Part shown: in pieces, positions 12,550 to 24,596 of the stretch | Layout: each line of letters opens with the position of its first letter | How positions within the stretch are numbered: the first letter of the stretch is position 1 | NCBI GenBank assembly: GCA_002633005.1 | Contig: NMRA01000165.1 | Location: 719,766 to 783,765, forward strand | Reading direction: 5' to 3' | Origin: Phoronis australis | Lineage: Eukaryota > Phoronida > Phoronidae | Length of the DNA stretch: 64,000 bases | Translations under genes and position numbers: made by a program | The notes under the pieces: generated by a model | Seen by the model: the letters and a program-made list of their open reading frames with translations, nothing else | The model's database searches: none | What the model was told of the DNA's origin: nothing

Positions 12550-14021
12550 ACCGTACGCTTTAGGGGGAGGAGGGGTATTTCTTGTCAGCGTACGTTTTTT
12601 GACGACATTGGCGTTATCTAAAGTCAACATTTAATAATTACTTGATAACATGGTAAATCTTGAAGAAAAAATAAAGAACAGAAATGTCGCCAGGACCCAA
12701 CCACCATCTGGAGGATATATGACTATCGCAAGACGTCGCACAAATTGTTTCCCGCAGTGTCACTCCGTTCGGTTGCTCGATTCTGGTTGTGATCTCGACA
12801 TGGCTCAGTTGTCTAAAGGGCCGAGAACAGTTCTCAACAATCCATCTAATGATTCACAACATTTCGTCAATGCACATTGTTATGTCATTGCACGGGCAGA
12901 GACACCGCTCGGTTCTTGTCAAAAACGCGCAGTAAATATAGCTTTCTGAAAGTAGAAAGTCTAGAAAATTTTATTTTTTGTCTTTTTTCCAATCTGCTAT
13001 TAATTGCATCACGAGAACATTTGTTTTTATTAAAATTAAGTAAAAATGAAAGATATACTGATAGCAAAACTATGGTATTAATAACATGATCAAACTTTAT
13101 TTGACGTAACTGCTCAGATTGAGATATCTAAGGCACTGTCAGAGTTTTCTAAAATATCATTTCTTTTTTGTTTTGTACAACTTGAAAGACTTAGCCATGA
13201 AAATCATAAAAGTCCTATTTTTGATAGCCCCTCATGTAAAAGTGGACCACTTGAAAAACAATGCATGGCAGTGACTTTGAGATCAGGGCATAAAGCGTAG
13301 TGTCTGGCAGTTTCACACGATTCCGATAAGGCGTTTTTGAGATATGATGTTCCGAAATCAGCTGGCAAATTTGACCATTTTATAAATATTTGAAATGAAG
13401 ACTTTGAGCACCACTTTCGTTTAATTAGTTCCTCTGTGCTCAGATTAACGTGAGGGATTGGGTACACTCTAGTTCGCAATGCTACGTATAGTTGGCGCTA
13501 TATCAGAGGGTAGGGATAAGTTTCAGAGAGAATGTTCGGTGACTACACTCCATTTGTAATAGAACATGCGGTTACGATGGTTCATCTTTGCATGCATTTT
13601 AATAACAATTGCCGTTTCATGAATTTACCTGCATGGAGGTCACTTCATGTTTACTTTCAACGTTTGAGAGTTTCACATCCAAACACTGCAGGGCTCTTTT
13701 AGTTTCTGTTACTTCATGTTCAATAGTTCTCCAGTATGGATTTTGTCTCAACAAGAAGTTAATTCATCCCGCATTTCTTCGCCAAAATGTCAGCCACGCT
13801 TGCTGGCCGGTTTCAGCTTCAGAATATGAAAAGATATTTTAAACTTGTTCCAAACTTAAGAGAACCGACGAGAAATCCTGGCAAAGTAGTATTTTGTTTG
13901 AAATATTAAAATGTTCTAGTTATAATTAATGAACAAAACAGGGTTTAGTAACTTTCGAATGTACAGTTCGACGTGCCAACCCTGCTGGGTAGAACACAAA
14001 CTAGCACATGCACCGCCAAAA
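12550..14021. other. Intergenic region between two convergent genes
   Basis: No gene was recognised on either strand. The short frames here (for example 12650-12949 +, 13204-13479 -) lack domains or plausible splice partners. The lower end probably holds the 3' UTR of the minus-strand mutarotase gene, but no canonical poly(A) signal is obvious close to its stop. Confidence 0.45.
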
Positions 14022-16022
14022 TTACTTGTCATTGTATCCGGTGGCTGAAAGGCCATCATGAAATAGTTCTTCCAGTGGGGTCCAAAATGGCTTGCCATTA
14101 CCTTCCCCACCGTCACAGGGCAGAGGTCCTTCCCAATCACACGGCTCCATGATCGGCATCATTGTTTTCCACCATCGCTGCACTTCCGGATCCGCCGCCA
14201 TCAATGACGCGTCCTTGTCAATATCCGTTCCTGAAGATATCCCGACAATTGTACTTCAGTAACCTAGATAGTTGAACACTGACGTAACTTCTGTCGCTCA
14301 GTTTCTTCTTGACTATTCATTGTTAGACTTTCATGTAAGAAAAGCTCTGACTATAAACTTTGCAAACGTTATATTTTAAGGGAAAATAAAAAATTACGAC
14401 AAATGTCTGTTTCAGTACTTTTTAGTTTCTCTCACAAAAGAATATCAAAACAAGGATGGCGCTATTTATCATTTATCCTATGATGTCATTCATACATCGA
14501 GTCACGGACTGTTTTTTATGCCTCCTTTGACTTTAGATCGCCATGGCGTATAAATTTGCATTCAAGTTATACGGCCTCCAAGCGAACAATACACATACCT
14601 ACGTATTCCATGTGTGAGAAGAGAAGGTTGTGTATCTTGTCGTAATAAATGGTGAAGTTGCGCCAATTGCATTTTCGGAGCGACTCCAAGACCTAAAAAG
14701 TGTAAACTACAACAAAAGCAGACCACGAAATCATTCTAACCGCGGCATCAAGATTGTTATTCTGATCTCAAACAAACAACATTAAAGCTGCCATGATAAA
14801 CTTCCTCATTTTCGTCAAAGAAACCTTTCCTTTATATCTCTTCTCATTATTGAACCAGTCTCAATTGTTCTTTGCAATTTCGGCACCTTGTTCTCCCGTA
14901 AAAAGATTTTCTAAAAGCCAGTGTCAAGCCTGCAGCATGGTCTCAAGAATTAACTTTTCACGGTTCTGAGTCCAAGTCCAGAAATTACCTCTGATTGAGG
15001 GACAAGATGACCAGGCCAATTTCATAATTCCGTAAACTCCGGTGCTCAAAATGAAACGTTGAGTTATTTTACGGAAGGCGGCTTCATAGCTACTAAAATC
15101 ATGTGTTGTCATTGTTCAGTTAAAATGCACGCAGACATCAGTGGAGCGTTTTAAACAATCGGGGCAGATACGCTCGCCAATAAGTTTTGTGCAGCGAGCA
15201 TGGTCTCAACTAAACTTTCAAACCCCAAAAACTACTTCTCATCTGAGCACGGGACAAAGTTCATGCCATGCCGTCTCGCTACAAGCAAGATTGTAGCCTA
15301 GGCGAGGTATCTTACCTTATCAAAGTAGCAAGTCAAGCCAATTCATAAAAACATGCAACTGAGTTACCGGCTGATTAAGCATGTAAACCTTTGTGCGCCC
15401 TCCTGCATTTCAGTGCTCCGACTGTTAAACTGGGCCCGGTCTCTAATCTTTGTACTCAAAACGAACTCGAAACTATTTTTGGCAATTTCTCTGCTCCTTT
15501 TGTGCGAACTTAAGATAATTGGTTATCAGACTGTGCTCGAATACATTATAGTTTATGCATAGGAGTTTCTAGTTCAAGTTTGCCCTTGAAGACCCTTATA
15601 TTCGTGCTACAAACTCGAGTAAAAACTCGAAACTTCGAGTTCAAACTCGAACTTATTGCTTTAATATTGGGTTTACAAACTGTGAACTAAGGGCAATAAA
15701 TAATCTCCGTAAGTTATTGTGTACTCGAGCATAGAATAATAGACACTTATCTTGAGTTCGCCCAAAAGTAGCGTAAAAAATGCCAAACCTAATTTCGAGT
15801 TCCATTTCGAGTAAAAAGATTGGAGACCGGGCCCTGGCCTAACTGGATTACAGCTACACTGCTAATGAAGTTGACCTATAGGCCATTTTGTGCAACTATC
15901 TTGCGGCTGTCACGCATACTTACACCAGGCCATACGGACTCGTGATATTTTTTATACATTTCGTAATTTTCTGGCGTCAAGCCACAAACGGAGCCATAAC
16001 GTTTACCCGGAACTTGGGCCAT
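14022..16022 (-). CDS. L-rhamnose mutarotase-like protein, complete (3 exons)
   Basis: Family members interconvert the alpha and beta anomers of L-rhamnose or related sugars in the cytosol. On the minus strand the exons are 16022-15924, 14692-14599 and 14230-14022. They join in phase to 133 residues; bacterial RhaM/YiiL has about 104. Visible motifs are YEMYKKYHESVWPG (His27 aligns with the catalytic His of the bacterial RRHxxIWPE motif), WRNFTIYYDKIHNLLF (compare HNYAIYLDKARNLLF) and MAADPEVQRWWK, with a closing LEELFHDG as in the family's LxEVF end. Splice sites are standard: the first exon ends GGT/gtaagt and the last acceptor is tcttcag. The N-terminal and C-terminal tails are longer than in bacteria. 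The enzyme family is well supported; activity on rhamnose in this animal is inferred. Confidence 0.88.
15432..15834. mobile_element. Foldback element with long imperfect terminal inverted repeats
   Basis: The left arm starts GGGCCCGGTCTCTAATCTTT at 15432. The right arm, read inward from 15834 on the minus strand, starts GGGCCCGGTCTCCAATCTTT. The arms stay alignable for about 120 bases (shared phrases include AACTCGAA, TTTGGCA, GCGAACT and AAGATAA). The element lies in intron 1 of the mutarotase gene, and ACTCGA(A/G) motifs recur within it. No ORF of note. Confidence 0.75.
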
Positions 16023-18371
16023 AGTTTGTCGACGGTGCAGTAATGGTAGATCGTCCTAATAGACCAGGGTAGAGATCAGTAGCTATCGCGCGGCTAGGAA
16101 ATCTAGCCCAAATCACTTGATCTCATTTGAAATACATTGCAATATCTCGCGTATTCTCGCGAAGTTTTAGTTTTCTAGCGAGGTCATAGCGAAGTCCAGG
16201 CGGACCTCTATTCTGACCTTGTACAGAGATAACGCAGACCTACTCAAGAATAACTGCCCTCTGTTATCGCTTTCGTCTTTTGCCTTCGAGGTATTCTATG
16301 ATTAGGCCAACCCGCACATAGGAAAGTTTCGTGGCATTCGAAGCGAATAATCCTTCAAGACCCAATCTGCTTTTATCTCTTTAGTGAGTTATATGATCAA
16401 ATTTATAAAACGAACTTTAACGCAAAGCAATCTTATCAGTCAATATTTATTCCCAAACGGCATTCTGTGGCCATTTTTATAATAAAATACAATACAATTT
16501 AAGTGGTGCGAAACCCGTGCTTTCTGTGAAAAAGTGGTACGTTCTTATATTAGTGTTCCTTAGACAAAATAGATGTGATTTCTGTGCTTGGAAAGAGGTG
16601 AACTGACTTCGTAACATTTCTTCAAACCAAGCTCAAAATTTAAAATCACCTGAAGATTTCACTAATGATATTTAAGATTGATCTGAATACTGGTAGTTTT
16701 ATAAGACTTTCTAGTCCAGGCATCACTCCTGAAATGAGAATTTAACGAGATAAGAACAATTCCATAACAGCAAGAGGCCAAAATCAATACTTGCTTCCTC
16801 ATGACAGACTAACACGCGGGTTTACTACCGCTTTAAAATATTCATGTTTCGGCGCCGGGCAAGCCCGGTTTCTCAATTATGTTGAAGAACCTAGTAACTT
16901 AGATCGTTTACCGATAGGGAATTGGAAGTGACTTTTGTTCTTCAGAACAGACAGTTTATTATTTTCCGAGATCATCATCTTCGAACTGAATAAAATGACA
17001 CCATGACAAACAGTAAAACCTTTGAGCCGTTACTGTCGTCGTCCAGTGGCCTTGTAGAGTGGTGACCGGGTCTCAAGTCTTTACGAACCGTTCAGTAATG
17101 CCAAAACCCATAAATCCCACTCATTTTGACCAAGGAACAGCTTAAAACCAATTTCATGGCGGCAAGTGAGCTAAATCAAAAGTTGCTTTTATAACTTGTC
17201 CCGGAGTTCGAATAGAGTTGTCTTCCAGAGGAGACCTATTCCACCACCAACCCTAAGGTCATACTAGAAGGACCCCAAAAATGAAGAATTAAAATGAGGT
17301 GGATCGGGTTTGACGTCAGTTTTGGGGACTAAATGGGAAGTGATTGCCACAAATGGCCTTCAGTAGTTTCTTAAAGTTGTTTTGAGTAAACTGAGTGCAG
17401 AAATTTGACTTGCGCTCATGTCTACTGGAATACGGAAGTGCAGCCACACACTGAGACGTTTGTGTCCGCCCAAATGATCGGGGATTTGTGCAACCATACA
17501 CTATAGATAGGGACTGCCAACTCCCGTCAGAATATCTATGGTGCAACGTAACACCTTCCAGCAAATTTTTAATTTTATTAGAAACAACTTTTCAGTTATG
17601 TGCTCAACAGGTAAGAATGGTCCTTTCATCTACTAGAGAAAATTCGACTTTCAAAATTTGGCAACCACCTTCATTACTGATTTTTTTTTCTGTAACATAA
17701 AGTTTAGAGGCAATGGCGAGTAATTTCAATGAGTTCATTGATGACAAAATATGAAATGTTAATTTTGTTTACATTTGAACATCTTGCAATGAAGCAGACC
17801 CTCCGTTTCATACGTAAGTAACCAAACTACTTTTTACCTATTGAATTTTAATCTCAAGCCCTTTTCTACTGTATAAACACTCAAAGCACTGCGTTCAAAA
17901 TACCAAAAGCACAACTAAAACAAAAATAATTCAAAAGACAAGCCAAGAGTTGCGACACATATAAAACATAGCTGTTCATATTCTATGAATGTTTATTTTG
18001 TAGAAATAGCAATTATCATCGCCAGAATAACTTAACAATCAATGTTAAGTTATTACATCATAAATACATTTTTACATCTTGAGACAATGAACAATTAATA
18101 CTTAAGCCTGGTTTTTATCCGTAATACAGCTACGCTTAATTTATAATACTAACCTAACTAAAAAGCTGTGCATCAAACACCGTTAAAAAGATTACATTTA
18201 GCCATCATTAACATCGAAGATGTCTTTGAAAGGGTGTGATAAAAATAGACTACACTTCAAATTCTTAATTATGCAGCAGTTCCATGCATTCTTGAATACA
18301 TAGCCATGAACCATTTACTTGAACTTTTCAACGATAACAGCAGCTAAAAAAGTTATAAATACATATATTAA
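16023..18371. other. Intergenic region, no gene recognised
   Basis: The first few hundred bases should hold the promoter of the minus-strand mutarotase gene; no TATA box was identified. Opposed open frames at 17316-17700 are unrecognised. AT-rich sequence fills the rest. Confidence 0.4.
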
Positions 18372-18652
18372 CATGAGCGTGCGCGCACCCAACCTAAATT
18401 ATAGGGGGGCTCGAATTTTTCGGTACGTAGACTTTTACTGGAAAAATCAACGAGGACTAAAAAACGGGACCACTAGGCTTAGGCCTATATACTAAGGATT
18501 TTGCATCCCCCGCCGAATTCCTGTGGACTTTGTGGACTTTTGTCTCGTTTTCTCGGAAATTTTGTTTCTCTGAGGCGGACCTTTTTGTCCACTTCGCCAA
18601 ATGGGGGGCTCCTTCGAGCCCCCCGAGCCCCCCCCCCTGGGTGAGCTCATGC
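18372..18652. mobile_element. TIR element with G-rich ends, copy 2 (about 281 bp)
   Basis: This is homologous to 12295-12549 in the same orientation. Shared stretches include GCGCACCCAACCT / GCACACCCAGCCT, GGGGGCTCGA, CTGAGGCGGACCTTTTTG and CCACTTCGCCAAATGGGGG. Ends are CATGAGCGTGCGCG on the left and GTGAGCTCATGC on the right. No ORF. Confidence 0.6.
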
Positions 18653-20143
18653 ATTCACTTCGGAGGGGGGGGTCTTTTTTAAATTGAATCGTTCTTGTTT
18701 CATCTTTTTTACTTTTCTTAGAACTTGGGTCTATGCATTCGAGTAGAGAGAGGAGTATCCAATGAAAACTCGCCTCCTCGGGCATCACCAAACCTCTGCA
18801 CGCTACTGCATTTTCGTGATTATCGTTATTATTATTTCGAGAATTAAAAATTTGAAACTGTCAACCACAAAATTCTAACCAAATAGTTAAATTTCTTCTC
18901 TTCAAGTTGCAAATGGGTGAAATTTCGGAACGTTTTAGGATATTGTGTAACAATCCAGACTGAAAGAAATGAAAGAAGAAAAAAACAAACAAACAGAACG
19001 CTAGCGGTTCTTAGGACACAGAGTTCGTGTCGCAACGACTCATGGACTACATTTTAACACTTTTGTTTCCCTACTGAGGATGGACAAGAAAAATGTTATC
19101 CTTCAATCATAAGTTAAACGGTTGACGTACGAAGCCAAGATCAAACACTAGAAATGTCTGGACATTAATTTTGTATCTAAACGACTAGTGCTGAAGGGAT
19201 TGAAAACGCAATTTTGCCGGGAGTTGATCGCAAAAGCAAGGTTCTTTAGTGCTTCGAAAATGTCCCAGTGATGTGGTAGTAAAATAATTTTATGTCAAAT
19301 ATGCAAAATATGCTCTGTCCTGTCTCAATCCAATGAGCTCGTAATATTTAGTAAGAGCCCGCGTATCTGCTGGAATACACAGACGCCGGGTACATTCAAC
19401 GTGGAAGACGCACATGCATTTTACTTTTATTGCAATTTAAAAACTTAGTTCTGCGAATTAAATAGAGGAATACATCTTATAAGTTCTGCTTTATCAGCGC
19501 TTTTGGAAATTCGTCGAGTGGACACAATTAACCACGTCTTTCGATTTAATTCATTTTCCGACTTTTCTGAGACTGTTGTATTGTGACAAAAAATCTCCGA
19601 AAACAAGGCGACTGATGGTTTTGAAGTACAAAGGGCTGTCTTAGTGTTGCGGAACAGCACATGACGAAGTCATCCCGGCGTGTTTTAGTTATAATACCCG
19701 AGTTGGTTAAAAGCCCCTTAATTTGCCGCAAGGTGCTCGACTCCCGAGTGAAACGTAGGTCTCTCTAACCGCCCGAAGCTTGTAGAATAACAGAACACCT
19801 CAGTTTAGAAGGAAATTTCTATACAAGCACAGTTATTACAAGCGATTATGGGTTAAAAAGTACACATGTCATTGGCTATCCACTCACTTTTTAGTGTTGA
19901 CGGATAATTGTTTTCTTGTGCGGCCAGCCGAGCCACAGAAAACTTGTTGCTTGCCATGAATCTGGAGACCGAAGACAACTAGATGTGCGGGACTCCCTGG
20001 TTTAATATGTTGAAGAGGTTTCCGGCAAATGCTGAAAAGCATTCTTTATCGGGTTACCTGATCAGTGCCAGTGCAATTTCTTGGCCCTGCGCAACGTGTA
20101 TCAGACAGCCTAAAATTATTCTTTTTATATATGCTTATAACCG
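18653..20143. other. Intergenic region, no gene recognised
   Basis: Only short frames without recognisable content occur here (18844-19035 -, 19445-19731 -). Nothing else was seen. Confidence 0.4.
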
Positions 20144-20309
20144 CAGGGGCGGATCCAGGATTTTGAGTTAGGGGGGCCAGGACAGAGTATTAGCTGCAGG
20201 ATTTTGCCCGTCTGAGACATTCGCACCCCCGAACTGCCAAATGGAATCTGGGAGAATTTTAGGGAAAGGGGGGCATGGCCATCTTGGCCCCCCTCTAAAT
20301 CCGCCAGTG
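20144..20309 (+). mobile_element. MITE of the CAGTGGCGGAT family, copy 2
   Basis: A 166-bp element running from CAGGGGCGGATCCAGGATTT to CTAAATCCGCCAGTG, with a G-run inside the left end and a C-run inside the right end. It is the inverted homologue of 11653-11783. Flanks share TAACC, but a full 8-bp duplication is not evident. Confidence 0.7.
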
Positions 20310-20399
20310 TAACCATTGAGCAGTTTTCTAACCTTGAGTTTTTTAAACCCGTATAGTATATTGTGGACAATCAGAAGCTGAGGACGCCTGTGGTTTAAA

Positions 20400-20760
20400 C
20401 TGCCTCAAAGGCGGTTGCCGACCCTCCCCATCGACTACGTCGAAAAGTCGCCCCCGCACACACTCTCCCCACCCCAGTGCTTATCGCCTCTAAAAATCTT
20501 GAGCCTCATCAAACGTGGCCCATCCCCCGGCACACTCTGCCTTTAAACACCCCCATGAGCACGGCGCGCCTCCCATCGCATGCTACCGCCTCTATGAGCC
20601 ACCTCCGTTGCAAGCACGGCGCCAAAAAAGCCTTGAGTGTCATACGGGTGGCCAAATCCCGGCATGTGCTGATGCTAAAGCCACCACCATCACCCCCCGC
20701 ACGCTCCTCCTCAATCCGACAGGCCTTGAGTAGTGGGCTCCCAGCCGGAGCCGTGGACTG
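20400..20760. repeat. C-rich island with internal repeats
   Basis: This strongly C-rich block contrasts with the AT-rich flanks. CTTGAG followed by a CAT..CG(T/G)GTGGCC..ATCCC.GGCA phrase appears at about 20499 and 20631. CCCCCGCACACTC-like strings appear near 20450, 20525 and 20694. Overlapping ORFs on both strands are probably a side effect of stop-poor composition. Origin unknown. Confidence 0.4.
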
Positions 20761-21204
20761 AGTATTTGCTTCACTTTTCTCAATAGGTGGCAATAGTTGT
20801 CAAAGCGTAGTAATACCAAAAATTACACTACAACTTGTTCTTGAAATAAATTCCCTTTTAACAAGATTTCAGATTATTTTTAATAAAATACAATGTCTTT
20901 GCGACATGATTTTTTATTTCTTGTGCGTCCTTATCGACATATACAGAATTTCCGAAATGCACCGTTTCTGAGCGAATGAATAATTACCACATTTCGCGGT
21001 TAATCGTCGCTAAACATAAACATGGAGGATGGTACATGTATTATAACATTATGATAATGGGTACCAGTTTTTGATACAAATTGTACTGAATTTGAATCGT
21101 GATGGATGTAATTGCTCGCTCTATGTTTGGTGGAAGATCAACTGAAGGATACAGCTCGAAGGGACATCACGGTAAAGCATACACGCTGTGTTTCTGCACA
21201 CACG

Positions 21205-21985
21205 TCGCACTCCAGACGGTGACCGTCTCTAACTCAATAGCTGGCCCTTAGGCTAGAGTTTAGACTAGTGCAGTAGGAGCTTCATACGCCGGAAGCTTTT
21301 CGGCGAATTATGCCTTACACTGCTTAAAACAGCAAAGTACCTTGTGCGCATTGAGGGTCACCTGAGGAGGCCGTTGATGTCTTTATTTCCTACCAACTGG
21401 AACAAATAGTGAAATACTCAACTAGGGCTAGGCCTATGGCTATGAGTATGACTATGCAATCTTACTTTTTCTTTGAGCTCGTCTTCGTTCAGTTGCACTT
21501 TTTCTTTGAGCTCGTCTTCGTTCAGTTGCCAGGTTGGATGGCACTAGTCGGATGTAGCGGTCCCACTTTAAACCACCATAACTTCTTTACTTTTTAATCT
21601 AGAATCATGATTTTAGTATCCACGACAATCCACGTGTTCACTAGGCGTATAGAAGTTCATCTGTGGCGTTAATTTTCCCATACCTTCATCCCATGTTTAA
21701 TTAATTGGCTTTGAAGTTCGAGTTCTTTTTCCGACTTTGATGGTTTAATCAGTGCGAGGCATAATTAGCTGAAATGCTTCTGGTATGTAAAGCTCCTATA
21801 TGGATAACTAGAGACGCTAGTCGCTGTCAAGTTACACTCTTGTTATCCATGTTGCCGCACGTCGATGCCCGTGGATGAGGCAGTCGCACTCCTAGGCTGT
21901 ACCACCGTCTCAACTGGCAGTAGACACAGTGGCCATCCCAGAGGCCCTCCACACGCTGGAAGCTTTTCAGCAAATTATGCCATAG
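21205..21985 (+). repeat. Two diverged copies of an unclassified repeat
   Basis: Segments at about 21205-21325 and 21880-21985 share GTCGCACTCC, ACCGTCTC(T)AACT and GGAAGCTTTTC(G/A)GC(G/A)AATTATGCC in the same order. They are in the same orientation, about 670 bases apart. No coding capacity was recognised. Confidence 0.5.
21464..21529 (+). repeat. Perfect 33-bp tandem duplication
   Basis: A 33-base unit beginning ACTTTTTCTTTGAGCTCGTC is repeated exactly twice, at 21464-21496 and 21497-21529. Perfect identity suggests a recent duplication. Confidence 0.9.
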
Positions 21986-21999
21986 GTACCTTTTTACGC

Positions 22000-24596
22000 A
22001 AAGATAGGCTATTACATCGCCCTGTAATGCCGCAGACATACAGCTTACAGGGTGATGGCCTACCCTAAGAGAAGTTACTCATTTTAAAATACAGTAAATA
22101 AAATCAAATGAAGCTTGCATATATGCACAGTGGGTTATAATCAACACATACTGTGACTATTGAGAGACATAATTTAAACAAATCTATGAAAATCTGTGGT
22201 TTTGCTCGAGCTTCCCTCGCCTGGTGCCATTTTGAGGAAGTTACCAGTTTCTTCCTTTCAGTGCTGAATATCCCTCTCACAGACCCATTTCCTAAAGCAG
22301 TCGCCCTTGGTTGTCACACATTACCTGTACTTGTCTCATAAACAGGCCCTTCCAGTTTCTCCTGAACGATTTCCTCCAACTGTTTAATACATGTAGTATT
22401 TTGAGTCCGTGCTTGGATGTGTGAGTGGCGCCTTTGGTCACCAAACAAAACCTGAGGTCGCATTGGTGACCTGCAATAGACCTTATTCACGCAGTCGCCA
22501 TGTTGCAAAGAGCCTCCATTTAGGTTTTAAAAAAGAATGCATTCTGCGCTTAATCACAGCTCAAAACATGGTTTTTTCGCATGCCGACTGTGAATCAGGT
22601 GCAGCCTGCAGGTTGAAGCCAAATTTTCGGGGTGTAAAGAAGGAAATGCTTCTACAACCTCCCAATATGGAGGGGAAGGTGCAGGCCTTCATGCAGTGTA
22701 GGTCCTGGGCATCCAAATGGACGCCTTAATACTAATCTGGACACCCTGACAAGGAGCCCAATGTATCATTTTCCCAGGGGATTCTCCAAAAAATTGGTAG
22801 AGGTGTTCCGCTGAGACCAACATAATACCTTGGAGGACGACAGAATAACAACTGGAGATAAAATCAAATGATAAAAAACCCTACACGAGACAATATCGAG
22901 ACTAAAATACCTACCGGAGACAATACCAACTTTGCGAATACCTTCCAGTTTCAACACCTCATAAATTTGTTTATTTCGATAGATAAGTTGCGAGAACTGC
23001 TGATTTCTTGTCCTAGGCTCGAGAACATAGTAGCGACACAGCAGAGGTCACCTTCCATGTAGGGAGAATATGTATTCCAGATTTCTACCTAAGACATTAC
23101 CTCAAGCCAAATTACCCACTCAAGACGATACCTGAGAAGGCCAATATATCAATGGAGCACACATCCATGCACTCACTCCCTCTATGGATGAACCCCCCTA
23201 TCCATTGTGTTCTGAATTCCTTGAACCTAGACTGTGTCAAACACTTATTGTTTCTTTTATCCAGGCTCTCCTTTTCACCTTTTCATGATCAGCAATTTCC
23301 TTCAAGGGTTTATAGTTGATGAGAATGATCAACCATGTCTTTCTTTTGTCCCCTTTCAGCTTTTTTCAGTTGTGTCTGAATTGAGGTTTAGATACTTGAT
23401 AGAGTTCATCAGTATATGATCAGCTTGATTACCTCTTGAATTGTGACATTGTGGCCCAGAGTATGGTGTTGTAAGCATATATAACTATGAGACGTGCTTG
23501 GAGAAAGCTTCAACAAGAACGGTTGGATCGCAGCTGGTGGCACCAGGCACGCTTTTACCACCAGTTACTTGACAGTGGGCAGCTATTGGTGGAGGGGATA
23601 GTCACTGGTGTCACTGGTCATAATAACGCAGGTGTGGTTTGCCTCCATGTTCTGAGTTGGGCAACAGATTACTTGACTTCTCTTTGATGAATGTCGTTTG
23701 AGACTTGTCTTGTGTTGGATTCGTGTTCATTTTCAGTTCATGTTGTTGTTCAAAGTGTGTGGTGTAATTTGCCCCCAATCATCTAATCAAAGATATCTTG
23801 CTTTAAATGCAAATGGCTTTGGTTTCTGATGAAAAGGGGCTAGGACTTGGGGCTTTTCATTCAGCTTTTTCATCAGCCCCATTAAACCAACTTGTACCAA
23901 GAAGCGTTTCAGTACCAAGTAGTCTAGATACCACCTCTTTCACAAATACGCCCCCCTCCCCCAAATGATGCCATCTAGATTGCAAAATAACCTGAAGCTG
24001 TCACATGTCTGCTCCCTGTAGTATGGCGCCACTATCAGCGTTCCAAAATTCTCCTTGACTGTCACTAAACGTCTATGCATGACTGGAGAGTATGTAAAAA
24101 CGTTCACCTTGGTTTATTTGGACTAGATAATCTTGAATCAAAAGCTTCTGCCATGGTATCTAGTCAGGTGAGGTTCTTCTTTTGAGGGCAGCTCTGGTGA
24201 TACAGTATCTTCTCCACAGCACCTCAGGATTGAGAACTTCAACTCTATAGAACAGCAAGGCAGACAGCTGAGCTGGGGTAGCAAAGATAGATAGGTAGTG
24301 TCCTGACGTAAGAAGACTTATTTTATGTGGTATCAAGTCTAAGATTGTTTGGTAATGTCAGACGCCGTCTAAAGTTAGTACAATATTTTCCTAATCCATT
24401 GACCGGATACTTGTCAAAGTTTTGAGAACTGTTGTTACTTCTGTAACGCATTCAAGTGATAAATGTGACTGTGTGATGTTTCCACAATTGTCCTGATCCT
24501 CGAGCTCCTAAGTGCTAAATAGTCTGAGTTTATAAGATCATAGGCTACCCTCCTGTTTTTTGGTTGTATGCCTAATAACATTTCTTGACATTTCAG
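22000..24596. other. Region upstream of the first SGSM3 exon found
   Basis: The promoter and first (non-coding or start-bearing) exon of SGSM3 should lie here or further left, because the exon at 24597 begins with a splice acceptor. I could not identify that exon. Open frames at 22409-22729 and 23487-23687 have no recognisable domain. Confidence 0.35.

Noticed and set aside
14924-15112. 62-codon minus-strand frame as an extra mutarotase exon
   Set aside because: The exons at 15924-16022 and 14599-14692 join directly in phase with continuous family similarity; this frame falls in the intron between them.
20477-20793. Opposed 94-codon frames on both strands
   Set aside because: They are long only because the C-rich composition lacks stop codons, and the sequence is internally repetitive.
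23487-23687. 66-codon plus-strand frame upstream of SGSM3 as its first exon
   Set aside because: It ends in a stop without a convincing in-phase donor, and nothing resembles an SGSM3 N-terminus.
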